Below are positions 6,567 to 14,513 of a stretch of DNA of 36,064 bases, one piece after another. The translations under genes were made by a program, and so were the position numbers. The first letter of the stretch is position 1. Each line of letters opens with the position of its first letter. Under the pieces are notes generated by a model. That model was not told where the DNA came from, searched no databases, and saw only the letters and a program-made list of their open reading frames with translations. This stretch comes from Desulfosporosinus fructosivorans (GTDB taxonomy: Bacteria > Bacillota > Desulfitobacteriia > Desulfitobacteriales > Desulfitobacteriaceae), in assembly GCF_004766045.1 (NCBI RefSeq), contig NZ_SPQQ01000026.1, positions 1-36,064 on the forward strand. Direction: 5' to 3'.

Positions 6567-8897
6567 ATGTATAGGCGGCTAGCATTTCGATTTGCTAATG
6601 CCGCCTTTGTTATAATTTGCCTTGTGTATTTCACAGTGCTGGTCAATCACCCGTATATAGGTCTCGACATTGAAAGTAGGGAAGGAGACTGGAACGTTAC
6701 TTTTAGTGATCCCCATGGCGAGGGTTATCGATTAGGGATTCGTGTAGGGGATATAGTTTTAAAGATTGATAACGACGACCCGGAAACGTATCCTTCTACT
6801 GAAAAGTGGGGCGAGGTAGAAGGAGCCTCTACGATTACCGTAGAAAGTTCTGGAGCGCCGATTAGAGTTGTCCGAATAGCTAAACCGCCGTTTGGCTATA
6901 CATTGTTAAGTGAACTCCCGATGGCGGGTCTAGGATTTATCTTTTGGTTGGTAGGTCTTGTTACAGTATTTAAGCGACCTTTCCTTGTGCAAGCTCGTGC
7001 TCTATTTTGGTTAAATTGGCTAGTCGGACTGGTCATAATTTTAGCTCCGGCCTCAAGCCGTGGATTGATATTGGCGAGGGAACTAGAGGTAATTGGTTTC
7101 TCGCTCGTACCAGTTCTATTGGTTAATTTTGTTTTTGTTTTAACTAACACACGAAATCGATTAAATCGACTTATAGTTGGGGTCTTATGTCTAATTTCTG
7201 CACTTGTATTTACTATACTAGTTTTAAAAGGCTTAGGAGCTGTTTTTGCGCTTGCAGAAATAAGAAAACTAGTGCTAGTCAATGGGCTAATTGGTACCGG
7301 TACAGTTTTATGGAATTTATTTCGGCTTATTAAATTACCCGCGGATAAACCCGAGAAAAACCAGGTAACTATTGTGCTTGTGGGATTAGCAATAGGGTTG
7401 TTGCCTTTTATTATACTTACAGCGATTCCAATCCTTCTTGATATTGACCTTATGGTTAATCCTAAGGTTAGTACTCTCTTTATCGCTATTGTTCCAATTA
7501 CGCTAAGTTATGTTGTATTGAATGAGAGCTTGCCTGATGGACGTAAGTTTCTCGAGTTTATCATTATTTCTTTAGTTTCTGGTATTCTAACAAGCTGGCT
7601 TTTTACTTGGTTTTTATGCCTGATAGCGGTAATTAAAAAGCTAAATATTGAGACCTATCTTTTATTATTGTCTTTAACCATAATGGGATTATTCATCTTT
7701 AATCTTTTTAAAGCTTTATTACATTATGCAATTGATAAGATCCTTGGAACTCATGGAAATTCTAGAATTGAAAATAAAGTTGTTGAACCAAACGGAAATC
7801 CGTCCTCTATGAATGAAGCTTTAATAGTAGAAGAGTTAGTGAAGCAACTTGGGCTTGAAGGTGCCTTTGTTATAGCAGAGGATATGAAAGGTTGGTACAC
7901 AAAAAGCGCTGTAGGACGTTATCTTGGAAATACAACCGAACAAGCTGTTATGGAGGATTATTACCGAACAGCTAAAAGCACAAGTCATTCTATCAAAACT
8001 TTTGCTAACGATTTTCCTGCGGAGATGTATATACCCTTTGTTTCTGAAGATTTTACATGTGGAATGTTCCTGGGTCATCGTCGTTCCCATATCAGATTTC
8101 AATCAAATGAAGTACTGCTGCTATCTTCGGTGTGTTACCAAATAGGCCAACGCCTTAAAGAGATCCGCTACATAAAGCAATTGTTCAGGGAAATAAACGT
8201 GATAGAGAAAAAGTCCCGAGAATCACAACGAAGAAGCCAGGGGCTAGAAGTAATCAATCGTTCATTGTTTAGTAACCTTGAGGAAGAAAAGAAAGCTCTA
8301 GCTAGAGAAATTCATGACGGATCATTACAGATAGGCTTAGATCTCAACCGGAGGATGAAAGAATTAATTGCTAATTTTTCGACAGAAAATAATAATTTTT
8401 ACACTGTCTCAGTCATGCAGGACATGATAGAGGATTTGAATTACGAACTACGTTCAATATGTAGTAATTTACGTCCATCTTCTTTGAGGGATTTAGGCCT
8501 TATTCCTGCTGTCGAGGTCCTGTTTCAGCAAATTATGCATCAAGAACTTCTAGTAATATTTCTAGAGGTAACAGGAATGAATAGAGAACATCGGTTTAAA
8601 GAGGATATTGAAGTGGTAGCGTTTCGCTTCTTGCAAGAAGGAATTAATAACGTTATGAAGCATTCCGGTTCGACTAGGGCAGATGTCACTATTACCCTAA
8701 GAGATGAGAGGATTGAAATGATCATTAATGATACTGGTAAAGGTTTTGACCGCCAGAAGATTGCCGATTGGGCGCTAGTGGGTAATCATTTCGGAATAAT
8801 TGGCATGAAAGAGAGAATCGAAAGCTTAGGTGGGGAGTTTTATATCGCTTCAAATATTGGTCAGGGGGTAAAGCTTAAGGCTTCTATTCCAATTTAA
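6567..8897 (+). CDS. comP: ComP-like membrane sensor histidine kinase
   Basis: About 776 residues, close to ComP of B. subtilis (769 aa). It has one N-terminal membrane helix, then an extracytoplasmic PDZ-like domain (LGIRVGDIVLKIDN, roughly 40-110). About nine more membrane helices follow to residue 390, then a GAF-like cytoplasmic segment and a HisKA_3-type kinase core. The phospho-acceptor is H583 in AREIHDGSLQ. The ATPase N-box is EGINNVMKHSG (around 691-701), G1 is NDTGKGFD and the G2 region is GIIGMKERIESLGG. HisKA_3 kinases pair with NarL/LuxR-type regulators, and one follows. I prefer ATG 6567; TTG 6555, overlapping comQ, is possible and adds four residues. The predicted role is sensing the modified pheromone and phosphorylating the next gene's product. 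Confidence 0.88.
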   Translation: MYRRLAFRFANAAFVIICLVYFTVLVNHPYIGLDIESREGDWNVTFSDPHGEGYRLGIRVGDIVLKIDNDDPETYPSTEKWGEVEGASTITVESSGAPIRVVRIAKPPFGYTLLSELPMAGLGFIFWLVGLVTVFKRPFLVQARALFWLNWLVGLVIILAPASSRGLILARELEVIGFSLVPVLLVNFVFVLTNTRNRLNRLIVGVLCLISALVFTILVLKGLGAVFALAEIRKLVLVNGLIGTGTVLWNLFRLIKLPADKPEKNQVTIVLVGLAIGLLPFIILTAIPILLDIDLMVNPKVSTLFIAIVPITLSYVVLNESLPDGRKFLEFIIISLVSGILTSWLFTWFLCLIAVIKKLNIETYLLLLSLTIMGLFIFNLFKALLHYAIDKILGTHGNSRIENKVVEPNGNPSSMNEALIVEELVKQLGLEGAFVIAEDMKGWYTKSAVGRYLGNTTEQAVMEDYYRTAKSTSHSIKTFANDFPAEMYIPFVSEDFTCGMFLGHRRSHIRFQSNEVLLLSSVCYQIGQRLKEIRYIKQLFREINVIEKKSRESQRRSQGLEVINRSLFSNLEEEKKALAREIHDGSLQIGLDLNRRMKELIANFSTENNNFYTVSVMQDMIEDLNYELRSICSNLRPSSLRDLGLIPAVEVLFQQIMHQELLVIFLEVTGMNREHRFKEDIEVVAFRFLQEGINNVMKHSGSTRADVTITLRDERIEMIINDTGKGFDRQKIADWALVGNHFGIIGMKERIESLGGEFYIASNIGQGVKLKASIPI

Positions 8898-8985
8898 AGA
8901 TTATATTAAAATGTAATTGTCGGGCAAGGGTACTGTCGAATTATCAGGAAGACAACATAGAGATGCTAGTGGAGGAGGAGATATT

Positions 8986-9675
8986 ATGGTCTCTAGCTCG
9001 GTTAAGACTATAAGAGTGGTGGTAGTGGATGACCATACGCTCTTTGCAGAAGGTACTGTATCATTGCTATCTTCTGAGTCCTATATTTCCGTAGTCGGAA
9101 CGGCTAAAAATGGGGGGGATTGTTTAAATATAGTGAAGGTAGAACATCCTGATGTGGTATTACTTGATATCAATCTTCCTGATTTCTGCGGAACTGATTT
9201 GATAGAGAAAATAAAAGAGCTAGATTCAAATGTCAGTATTATTATGCTTACTGGACAAAACCCCGAAGAGTATGTTAATGCCTCCTTAAATAAAGGTGCC
9301 CATGGCTTTCTTCTTAAAGACTGTACAAAAACGGAAATGACTACGGCAATAATTCAGGCCTCTAGTGGTAAGTACTATTTTTCCCAAAACATGGCCCAAT
9401 ATCTTAGATCTGTGATTGTTGGCGAAGAGATTAGTACCAATATTATAGAGACCGAAAAAATCCATGGTACATCACTTACTCCAAAGGAAATAGAAATAAT
9501 AGACTTGATTGCCCAGGGCTTGCGCAATAGAGAAATCGCTACCACATTGGGTATTAAAAACCGCACTGTAGATTTCCATGTTAGCAATATACTGTCAAAG
9601 TTAGGCGTTAAATCCCGGTTAGAGGCAGTATTGATTTATACAAAAGAGAAAGTGGAAAGTGCTAAGATTGGTTAA
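8986..9675 (+). CDS. comA: ComA-like response regulator, NarL/LuxR family
   Basis: This 229-residue regulator has a receiver domain with acidic pair D15-D16, phospho-acceptor D61 in VLLDINLP, T89 and K111 (GFLLKDC). The C-terminal LuxR-type helix-turn-helix reads LTPKEIEIIDLIAQGLRN, REIATTLGI and KNRTVDFHVSNILSKLGVKSR. ATG 8986 is strongly favoured because GGAGGAGGAG lies at ideal distance; an upstream TTG at 8917 has no such site. It is the last gene of the operon and is followed by a strong terminator. By analogy with ComA it should bind DNA as a dimer after phosphorylation by the ComP-like kinase. The twin boxes near 1755-1802 and 9764-9812 are my candidate sites. Confidence 0.9.
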   Translation: MVSSSVKTIRVVVVDDHTLFAEGTVSLLSSESYISVVGTAKNGGDCLNIVKVEHPDVVLLDINLPDFCGTDLIEKIKELDSNVSIIMLTGQNPEEYVNASLNKGAHGFLLKDCTKTEMTTAIIQASSGKYYFSQNMAQYLRSVIVGEEISTNIIETEKIHGTSLTPKEIEIIDLIAQGLRNREIATTLGIKNRTVDFHVSNILSKLGVKSRLEAVLIYTKEKVESAKIG

Positions 9676-9700
9676 GAGTGAGCTAAAGATATATAAAATG

Positions 9701-9741
9701 AATGAAAAAGAGCCGCACATGATGTGTGGCTCTTTTTCATT
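9701..9741 (+). terminator. Strong terminator ending the comA operon
   Basis: AATGAAAAAGAGCC and GGCTCTTTTTCATT form a long stem closed by the GCACATGATGTGT apex, with the T-run inside the right arm. The A-run in the left arm makes it potentially bidirectional. It separates the quorum-sensing operon from promoter B by about 20 nt. Confidence 0.9.
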
Positions 9742-9763
9742 CTGCAATCAATTATGAAATTTA

Positions 9764-9843
9764 CCTGTAGAAAATACCATGAAATTTAATTTGTTTATCC
9801 TGTAGTTTACACGGATGTACAAATATTGGAAGCGACTTATAAT
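9764..9843 (+). promoter_or_regulatory. Promoter B with two CCTGTAG-N4-YAC boxes
   Basis: Boxes CCTGTAGAAAATAC (9764-9777) and CCTGTAGTTTACAC (9799-9812) precede TATAAT at 9838-9843. No good -35 hexamer is present. The arrangement duplicates promoter A: the same boxes, spaced 35 rather than 34 nt, the same distance from the near box to the -10, and the same GGATG-YACAAATA and AGTCAA flanks. It should drive the EPS operon that begins at 10038. The untranslated leader would be about 190 nt. Confidence 0.75.
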
Positions 9844-9849
9844 AAGTCA

Positions 9850-10037
9850 AGTCACTAGGGACGTAGTCTTCACCTACGCTAATCATCGACGAAGATATTG
9901 AGAATCAATTGAAATTCTTGAAGTTGTGGAGAAATGTGTAGCTATCTTTCTCGATGAAATGGGTACAAAAGTTGCATAAAGCAAAAAAATCGAGGGAGGA
10001 GGTATAACTAGATTTATATAGCAAAGGAAGGTCGTCA
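9850..10037. other. Leader between promoter B and the first EPS gene
   Basis: No supported gene. A 25-codon open stretch (9902-9979, peptide beginning ESIEILEVVEKC) reads like protein but has no start codon and is preceded by a stop, so it is probably a remnant or chance. GAGGGAGGAGG at about 9993-10003 resembles a ribosome binding site but has no start codon at a suitable distance. Confidence 0.4.
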
Positions 10038-11906
10038 ATGAAATTCAACCAGAAATCCTTAGCTCTAATGTTAATTGATTCAGTGCTCGTTAACCTAGCT
10101 GCTTTTGGAGGCTTTTACCTTCGCTTTGAAGGAAATATTCCGCAGGAATATTTCCTAACATATTATCATACAGCATGGGCTGGAACGCTCATTTACCTAT
10201 TCGTCTTCTCAGTATTTGGTTTGTACAATCGACTTTGGCAGTATGCCAGTATAAACGAGCTTATCTCTATTTTTTTTGCTGTTACAGTTGGAACAAGTAG
10301 CGTAGTGCTCGTCATTTATTTCTTAGCACCTATGCGCTATCCAAACACAGTAGCGGTGTTATTGTGGCTGATCACTACCTTCTTAATAGGTGGGTCACGT
10401 TTTATAGGGCGAATTTTACAAGATACTGTTTTTAGTGTCCAGCTTCCAGGAATACCGAAGAGAGTACTTATTCTAGGTGCTGGAGATGCCGGGGCTTTAG
10501 CTGTTCGAGAACTTAAAAATAGCAATTATAAAGAAGGCTATCCTATTGGCATCATTGATGACGCTCCAGAAAAGCAGAAACTCAAGTTAATGGGGATTCC
10601 TGTACTGGGAACTAGGAAGGATATCACGCGCGTTGTTAAATCCCACAATGTCGAAGAAATCATTATCGCAATGCCTTCCGCTCCGGGGGATGTCATTAGG
10701 GATATGACCGAACTTTGTGAGAAAAGTGGGGCTGTCATTAAGATTATGCCTGGTATTTATAACTATTTCAGTGGGCAAGTTGATACTCTGAAAATTCGGC
10801 AGGTGGAAATCGAGGATTTATTGGGAAGAGATCAGGTGAATCTCGATATCGAGGAAGTAGCGGGCTATCTAGCAGGAGAAACCGTCTTAGTGACAGGAGC
10901 AGGGGGGTCAATTGGTTCAGAACTTTGCCGGCAAATATGTAGATTTAAGCCAGAAAAGCTCATCCTTGTCGGACGTGGTGAGAATAGTATTTTTGATATA
11001 GAGCAAGAGCTGCGCTCTGACTGTCCTAATATTAATGTTGTTACAGAAATTCTGGACGTAAAGGATCGGGAAAAGGTCGAATTAGTTTTTAGAAGGTTAA
11101 AGCCAGGAGTCGTCTTCCATGCTGCTGCGCATAAGCATGTCCCGCTTATGGAGCGAAATCCTGAGGAAGCTTTGAAGAATAATATCGTAGGAACTAATAA
11201 TGTTGCCGAGATTTCGGATTTGACTAAGGTAAAAACATTTGTACTTATTTCTACAGACAAGGCTATTAATCCGACGAGTATTATGGGGGCCACTAAACGA
11301 GTGGCCGAGATGATTATTCAAAGTCTAGATTGGCATTCGCAGACTCGCTTTGTCGCCGTGCGTTTTGGCAATGTTCTGGGGAGTAGGGGAAGTGTCATTC
11401 CAACCTTTAAGAAACAGATTGCAAAGGGTGGTCCCGTAACTGTGACTCATCCAGAGATGGTTCGTTTCTTTATGACAATTCCTGAAGCGGCACAACTCGT
11501 AGTTCAAGCGGGCGCCATGGCTCAAGGTGGGGAGATTTTCATTCTGGATATGGGCAAACCTGTAAAAATTGTAGATTTGGCAAGAGACTTGATTCGGCTG
11601 TCAGGGCTTGAAGTGGATGTGGATATTAAGATTGAATATACAGGCATACGTCCTGGGGAGAAATTGTATGAGGAGCTGCTCACGGCGGAGGAAGGGACAA
11701 CGAGTACGAGGCATCAGAGAATATTTGTTGCAAAGCCTAATGCAATTGATGTCTTGGAAATTGAGAGTCTGGTTCAGTTGGTCAGGGAGAGGGGTTCGTA
11801 TTTGACAAGGGAAGAGATCGTTGAGGCGTTGGGTCATGTTGTCAGGGGGTTTCAACAGCTTCCGGGGAAAAAAAAGGTGGAGAATATGTCTGTGTCTGCA
11901 AGGTAG
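10038..11906 (+). CDS. Membrane nucleotide-sugar 4,6-dehydratase/epimerase (CapD/WbpM/PglF type)
   Basis: This 622-residue protein has four N-terminal membrane helices (to about residue 115), a first Rossmann segment (VLILGAGDAGALAV, about 143) and a second catalytic SDR domain starting ETVLVTGAGGSIGSE (about 283). The catalytic region is STDKAINPTSIMGATKR: S405, M416 and K420. The usual SDR tyrosine is replaced by methionine, as is known for the WbpM subgroup (SMK triad). These enzymes make UDP-4-keto-6-deoxy sugars from UDP-GlcNAc, the precursor of bacillosamine- or FucNAc/QuiNAc-type sugars. It is first in the EPS operon, with AAGGAAGG ahead of the ATG. The downstream initiating transferase and NeuD/PglD-like acyltransferase fit a diacetylated or modified first sugar. 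Confidence 0.93.
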   Translation: MKFNQKSLALMLIDSVLVNLAAFGGFYLRFEGNIPQEYFLTYYHTAWAGTLIYLFVFSVFGLYNRLWQYASINELISIFFAVTVGTSSVVLVIYFLAPMRYPNTVAVLLWLITTFLIGGSRFIGRILQDTVFSVQLPGIPKRVLILGAGDAGALAVRELKNSNYKEGYPIGIIDDAPEKQKLKLMGIPVLGTRKDITRVVKSHNVEEIIIAMPSAPGDVIRDMTELCEKSGAVIKIMPGIYNYFSGQVDTLKIRQVEIEDLLGRDQVNLDIEEVAGYLAGETVLVTGAGGSIGSELCRQICRFKPEKLILVGRGENSIFDIEQELRSDCPNINVVTEILDVKDREKVELVFRRLKPGVVFHAAAHKHVPLMERNPEEALKNNIVGTNNVAEISDLTKVKTFVLISTDKAINPTSIMGATKRVAEMIIQSLDWHSQTRFVAVRFGNVLGSRGSVIPTFKKQIAKGGPVTVTHPEMVRFFMTIPEAAQLVVQAGAMAQGGEIFILDMGKPVKIVDLARDLIRLSGLEVDVDIKIEYTGIRPGEKLYEELLTAEEGTTSTRHQRIFVAKPNAIDVLEIESLVQLVRERGSYLTREEIVEALGHVVRGFQQLPGKKKVENMSVSAR

Positions 11907-11971
11907 AGTTTTATCCAAGGAGCTTTAGTATATTGAATATACTTCCAGAGATTAATAATGGGGGGAATTAG

Positions 11972-12580
11972 ATGATGAAAAGATTTTCAGATGTTCTTTT
12001 TTGCATTATACTTCTCAGTATTTTAAGTCCGTTGTTACTCATTATCAGCATAGTGATAAAAGTTGATTCTAAAGGTCCAGCGTTATTTAGCCAGAGAAGA
12101 ATCGGAAGAAATAACCACGAGTTTGTTCTATATAAGTTTCGGACCATGCGAACTGAAACACCTGATGTGGCGACTCATTTACTAAGGGATCCACAAAGCC
12201 ATATTACTCCTTTCGGGAAGTTCTTGAGAAAGAGTAGTTTAGATGAGCTGCCTCAATTACTAAATATCATAAAAGGCGATATGACATTTATAGGACCACG
12301 GCCGGCCTTATATAATCAGCACGATTTGATAGAGTTAAGAACAAGCTGTGGAGTACACACCTTAAGACCCGGCGTTTCGGGATGGGCACAGGTAAACGGA
12401 AGGGACTGTTTGGAAATAAGAGAAAAAGTTAATTATGATTTTGAATACTTAGAACAACAAAGCTTAACCATGGATATAAAAATATTGTTATTTACGGTTT
12501 TAAAGGTTTTAAGGGCTGATGGGGTTCGAGAAGGGACCCAAAATCCAATTATGGTTGAGAAAAGTGAAAGTGCAATGTGA
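11972..12580 (+). CDS. Initiating monotopic phosphoglycosyl transferase (PglC/EpsL family)
   Basis: This 202-residue protein matches the small sugar-transferase family that loads the first sugar-1-phosphate onto undecaprenyl phosphate. It has a single N-terminal re-entrant or membrane helix (about 8-30), then SKGPALFSQRRIGRN, YKFRTM, SSLDELPQL (the catalytic Asp-Glu pair), MTFIGPRPAL and the LRPGVSGWAQVNGRD motif. The length is that of PglC-like enzymes, not the longer WbaP/WcaJ forms. GGGGGAATTAG precedes the ATG-ATG start. It lies between the 4,6-dehydratase and the acyltransferase, as in bacillosamine-type pathways, so a 2,4-diamino or related sugar as first residue is a reasonable inference. 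Confidence 0.93.
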   Translation: MMKRFSDVLFCIILLSILSPLLLIISIVIKVDSKGPALFSQRRIGRNNHEFVLYKFRTMRTETPDVATHLLRDPQSHITPFGKFLRKSSLDELPQLLNIIKGDMTFIGPRPALYNQHDLIELRTSCGVHTLRPGVSGWAQVNGRDCLEIREKVNYDFEYLEQQSLTMDIKILLFTVLKVLRADGVREGTQNPIMVEKSESAM

Positions 12581-12611
12581 AGGGGTTCAGGGGTAAGGCG
12601 GTGAGGAGTAA

Positions 12612-13145
12612 TTGGCGGATCTCATTATTATAGGAATGGGCGGACACAGTAAGGTTGTGACGGACATTGCAAGATTAAATGGTCATAAAATTTTGGGATA
12701 CCTCGATGACGTTGAGCTAGTAGGTACTCAGCGTGAATTGTATCTTGGCAGAATTGATACATTGCCAAGATGGGTTAAGGATCGTCATAGTTTTGTTGTT
12801 GCCATTGGGAATAATTTGGTGAGGAAAGCGATTGTTGAAAATTATAAAGATTTGAATCTAGACTATGTGAAGCTGATTCATCCGGCAGCTATCATAGGAA
12901 GTAAGGTTGAAATTCTTAGTGGGACTGTAGTAATGCCGGGTGCAATTCTCAATGCCGGTAGTAAGATTGGTGAACACGTCATTCTAAATACATCTGCAGT
13001 TGTTGATCATGATTGTGTCCTAGGGGATTTTGTTCATATTGCCCAGGGAGCAATTTTGGCTGGAGGGGTTACGGTGGAGAGTTGTGGGCATGTTGAGGTT
13101 GGGGAGAGAGTTAGAGGGTGGAGTGTGGTTGGGGGGAAGCAATGA
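12612..13145 (+). CDS. NeuD/PglD-like sugar O/N-acyltransferase, shortened C-terminus
   Basis: The 177-residue product starts at TTG 12612 after GTGAGGAG. The N-terminal Rossmann-like part (LIIIGMGGHSKVVTDIARLNG) binds the sugar nucleotide. Left-handed beta-helix repeats follow from about 95 (IHPAAIIGSKVEILSGTVVM, HVILNTSAVVDHDC). H133 in VVDHDC fits the catalytic histidine. Family members are usually about 205-220 aa and continue with GAGA-type hexapeptide turns. Here the last 20 residues (from VESCGHVEV) lose the hexapeptide pattern and are encoded by an unusually G-rich tract, so the acetyl-CoA-binding end appears eroded or altered. Whether it is active is uncertain. Confidence 0.82.
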   Translation: MADLIIIGMGGHSKVVTDIARLNGHKILGYLDDVELVGTQRELYLGRIDTLPRWVKDRHSFVVAIGNNLVRKAIVENYKDLNLDYVKLIHPAAIIGSKVEILSGTVVMPGAILNAGSKIGEHVILNTSAVVDHDCVLGDFVHIAQGAILAGGVTVESCGHVEVGERVRGWSVVGGKQ

Positions 13146-13158
13146 AGTTCATCTCTGT

Positions 13159-13191
13159 CTCTGTAGATATTTGTTAAAAATATCTACAGAG
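13159..13191 (+). terminator. Perfect 13-bp hairpin after the acyltransferase gene
   Basis: CTCTGTAGATATT and AATATCTACAGAG pair perfectly around a 7-nt loop, followed by TGCATTTTA. It is a plausible weak terminator or processing site that could lower transcription into the glycosyltransferase genes. No strong T-run follows. Confidence 0.55.
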
Positions 13192-13326
13192 TGCATTTTA
13201 AAGACCTAGCTGAAAAGCCCGATTTATGACAAGTCTGATACAAGCTATTCGCAGCAACTATGTATTAGCCATCCTGGTAGAAAAAACAATCTGATATGTT
13301 TATATGAATTAAATGGAGTGGGTGTC

Positions 13327-14358
13327 ATGACGCAAATTGCTTGTGTAAGCGTATTAATCCCTACGTTAAATGAAGAAAAATTTATTGGGAATTGTCTAAA
13401 ATCAATAGTTTTTCAATGGCCCCCCGAGCAGTTGGAGATCATAGTTATTGATGGAGAAAGTTGTGATAAAACACTTGATATTGTTCGAGAATTTATGGAG
13501 GAATATAATTTTATCAAGATTATTAACAATCCACATAAAACAGTACCTTATGCATTAAATGCAGGCATTAGATCTTCTAGCGGAGATATAATAATTAGGC
13601 TCGATGCGCATGCTAAATACGATCCTAATTATATTTCTGAATGTGTAAAGGAACTAACCAACGGAAATGCCTTTAATGTTGGTGGCCCCATCGTGACTCA
13701 ACCTGGAAAAAAAAGCTATTTAGGTTATGCAATATCGTATGCTTTGGCCTGTAAATTTGGCGTCGGAAATTCTAAATTTAGAGTTGCTAAAGTTATTGGA
13801 GAAGTAGATACTGTTCCTTTCGGAGCCTTTAGAAGAGATGTATTTGAAAAGATAGGTTTTTTTAATACTAATCTTACTAGAAACCAAGATATAGAATTCA
13901 ATAGTAGAATCCGAAAAAATGGTGGAAAAATAATTTGTTCTCCTAATATTCAATCCACATACTATTGTCGTTCAGATCTTAAAAGTCTAGCAAGGCAGAA
14001 TTATCTTACTGGTATGTGGAGCATGTATACTACCAGCATAGCTGCTTACAGTCTATCTTTGAGACATTACATTCCGCTTATTTTTGTACTATCCATAGTC
14101 ATATCCTTCATACTTATTCCATTTTTTGAGGGCGCATTTTTCATTCTAGTTTTCATCTTGGCATTGTACTTTAGTACATCTGTATTTTTTTCGTTGAATT
14201 TGGGAAAAAGATTTGGTTTTAAATTCTCATTTGTTTTACCAATAGTCTTTCTAACATTGCACCTAAGCCGTGGAATTGGATCCCTGATAGGACTACTAAC
14301 GTTAAAGAGATTTCATAGGTTTAAGATCAATGAAGTGCCAAAATCGCATGCTTTATAG
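13327..14358 (+). CDS. Family 2 glycosyltransferase, ExoA-like, with C-terminal membrane helices
   Basis: Start ATG 13327 is chosen because GGAG lies 8 nt upstream; a GTG three codons earlier is less well placed. The 343-residue product has the GT-A opening SVLIPTLNEEKFIGNCL, the donor-binding VIDGESCDKT, the acceptor/metal-site motif RLDAHAKYDPNYI typical of ExoA-like enzymes, and a GAFRRDVFEKIG segment. Four hydrophobic helices lie at the C-terminus (about 245-330). It transfers a sugar from a nucleotide donor onto the lipid-linked repeat unit at the inner membrane face. It sits after a 181-nt gap with a hairpin, and its sequence is visibly AT-richer than the preceding three genes. Confidence 0.88.
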   Translation: MTQIACVSVLIPTLNEEKFIGNCLKSIVFQWPPEQLEIIVIDGESCDKTLDIVREFMEEYNFIKIINNPHKTVPYALNAGIRSSSGDIIIRLDAHAKYDPNYISECVKELTNGNAFNVGGPIVTQPGKKSYLGYAISYALACKFGVGNSKFRVAKVIGEVDTVPFGAFRRDVFEKIGFFNTNLTRNQDIEFNSRIRKNGGKIICSPNIQSTYYCRSDLKSLARQNYLTGMWSMYTTSIAAYSLSLRHYIPLIFVLSIVISFILIPFFEGAFFILVFILALYFSTSVFFSLNLGKRFGFKFSFVLPIVFLTLHLSRGIGSLIGLLTLKRFHRFKINEVPKSHAL

Positions 14359-14513
14359 GTCTCGGTTGCAGTTGAGATTGCCTTCGAGATACTTTTAGAC
14401 CTGAGGTCATTTCAGGTATCATTCCCCATTTCACCGTAACTACTATTCTAGATGTTTTTGATTTAATGATGTCACACCAATAAGTGATTTTAAAGAATTG
14501 AGGAATAAAGCAA

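Noticed and set aside
1755..9843. Classic B. subtilis ComA box (TTGCGG-N4-CCGCAA) near either promoter
   Set aside because: I did not find it. The shared CCTGTAG-N4-YAC boxes are different, so regulator recognition here must differ if my model is right.
9902..9979. 25-codon protein-like stretch between promoter B and the first EPS gene
   Set aside because: No start codon, and a stop directly upstream; listed only as leader content.
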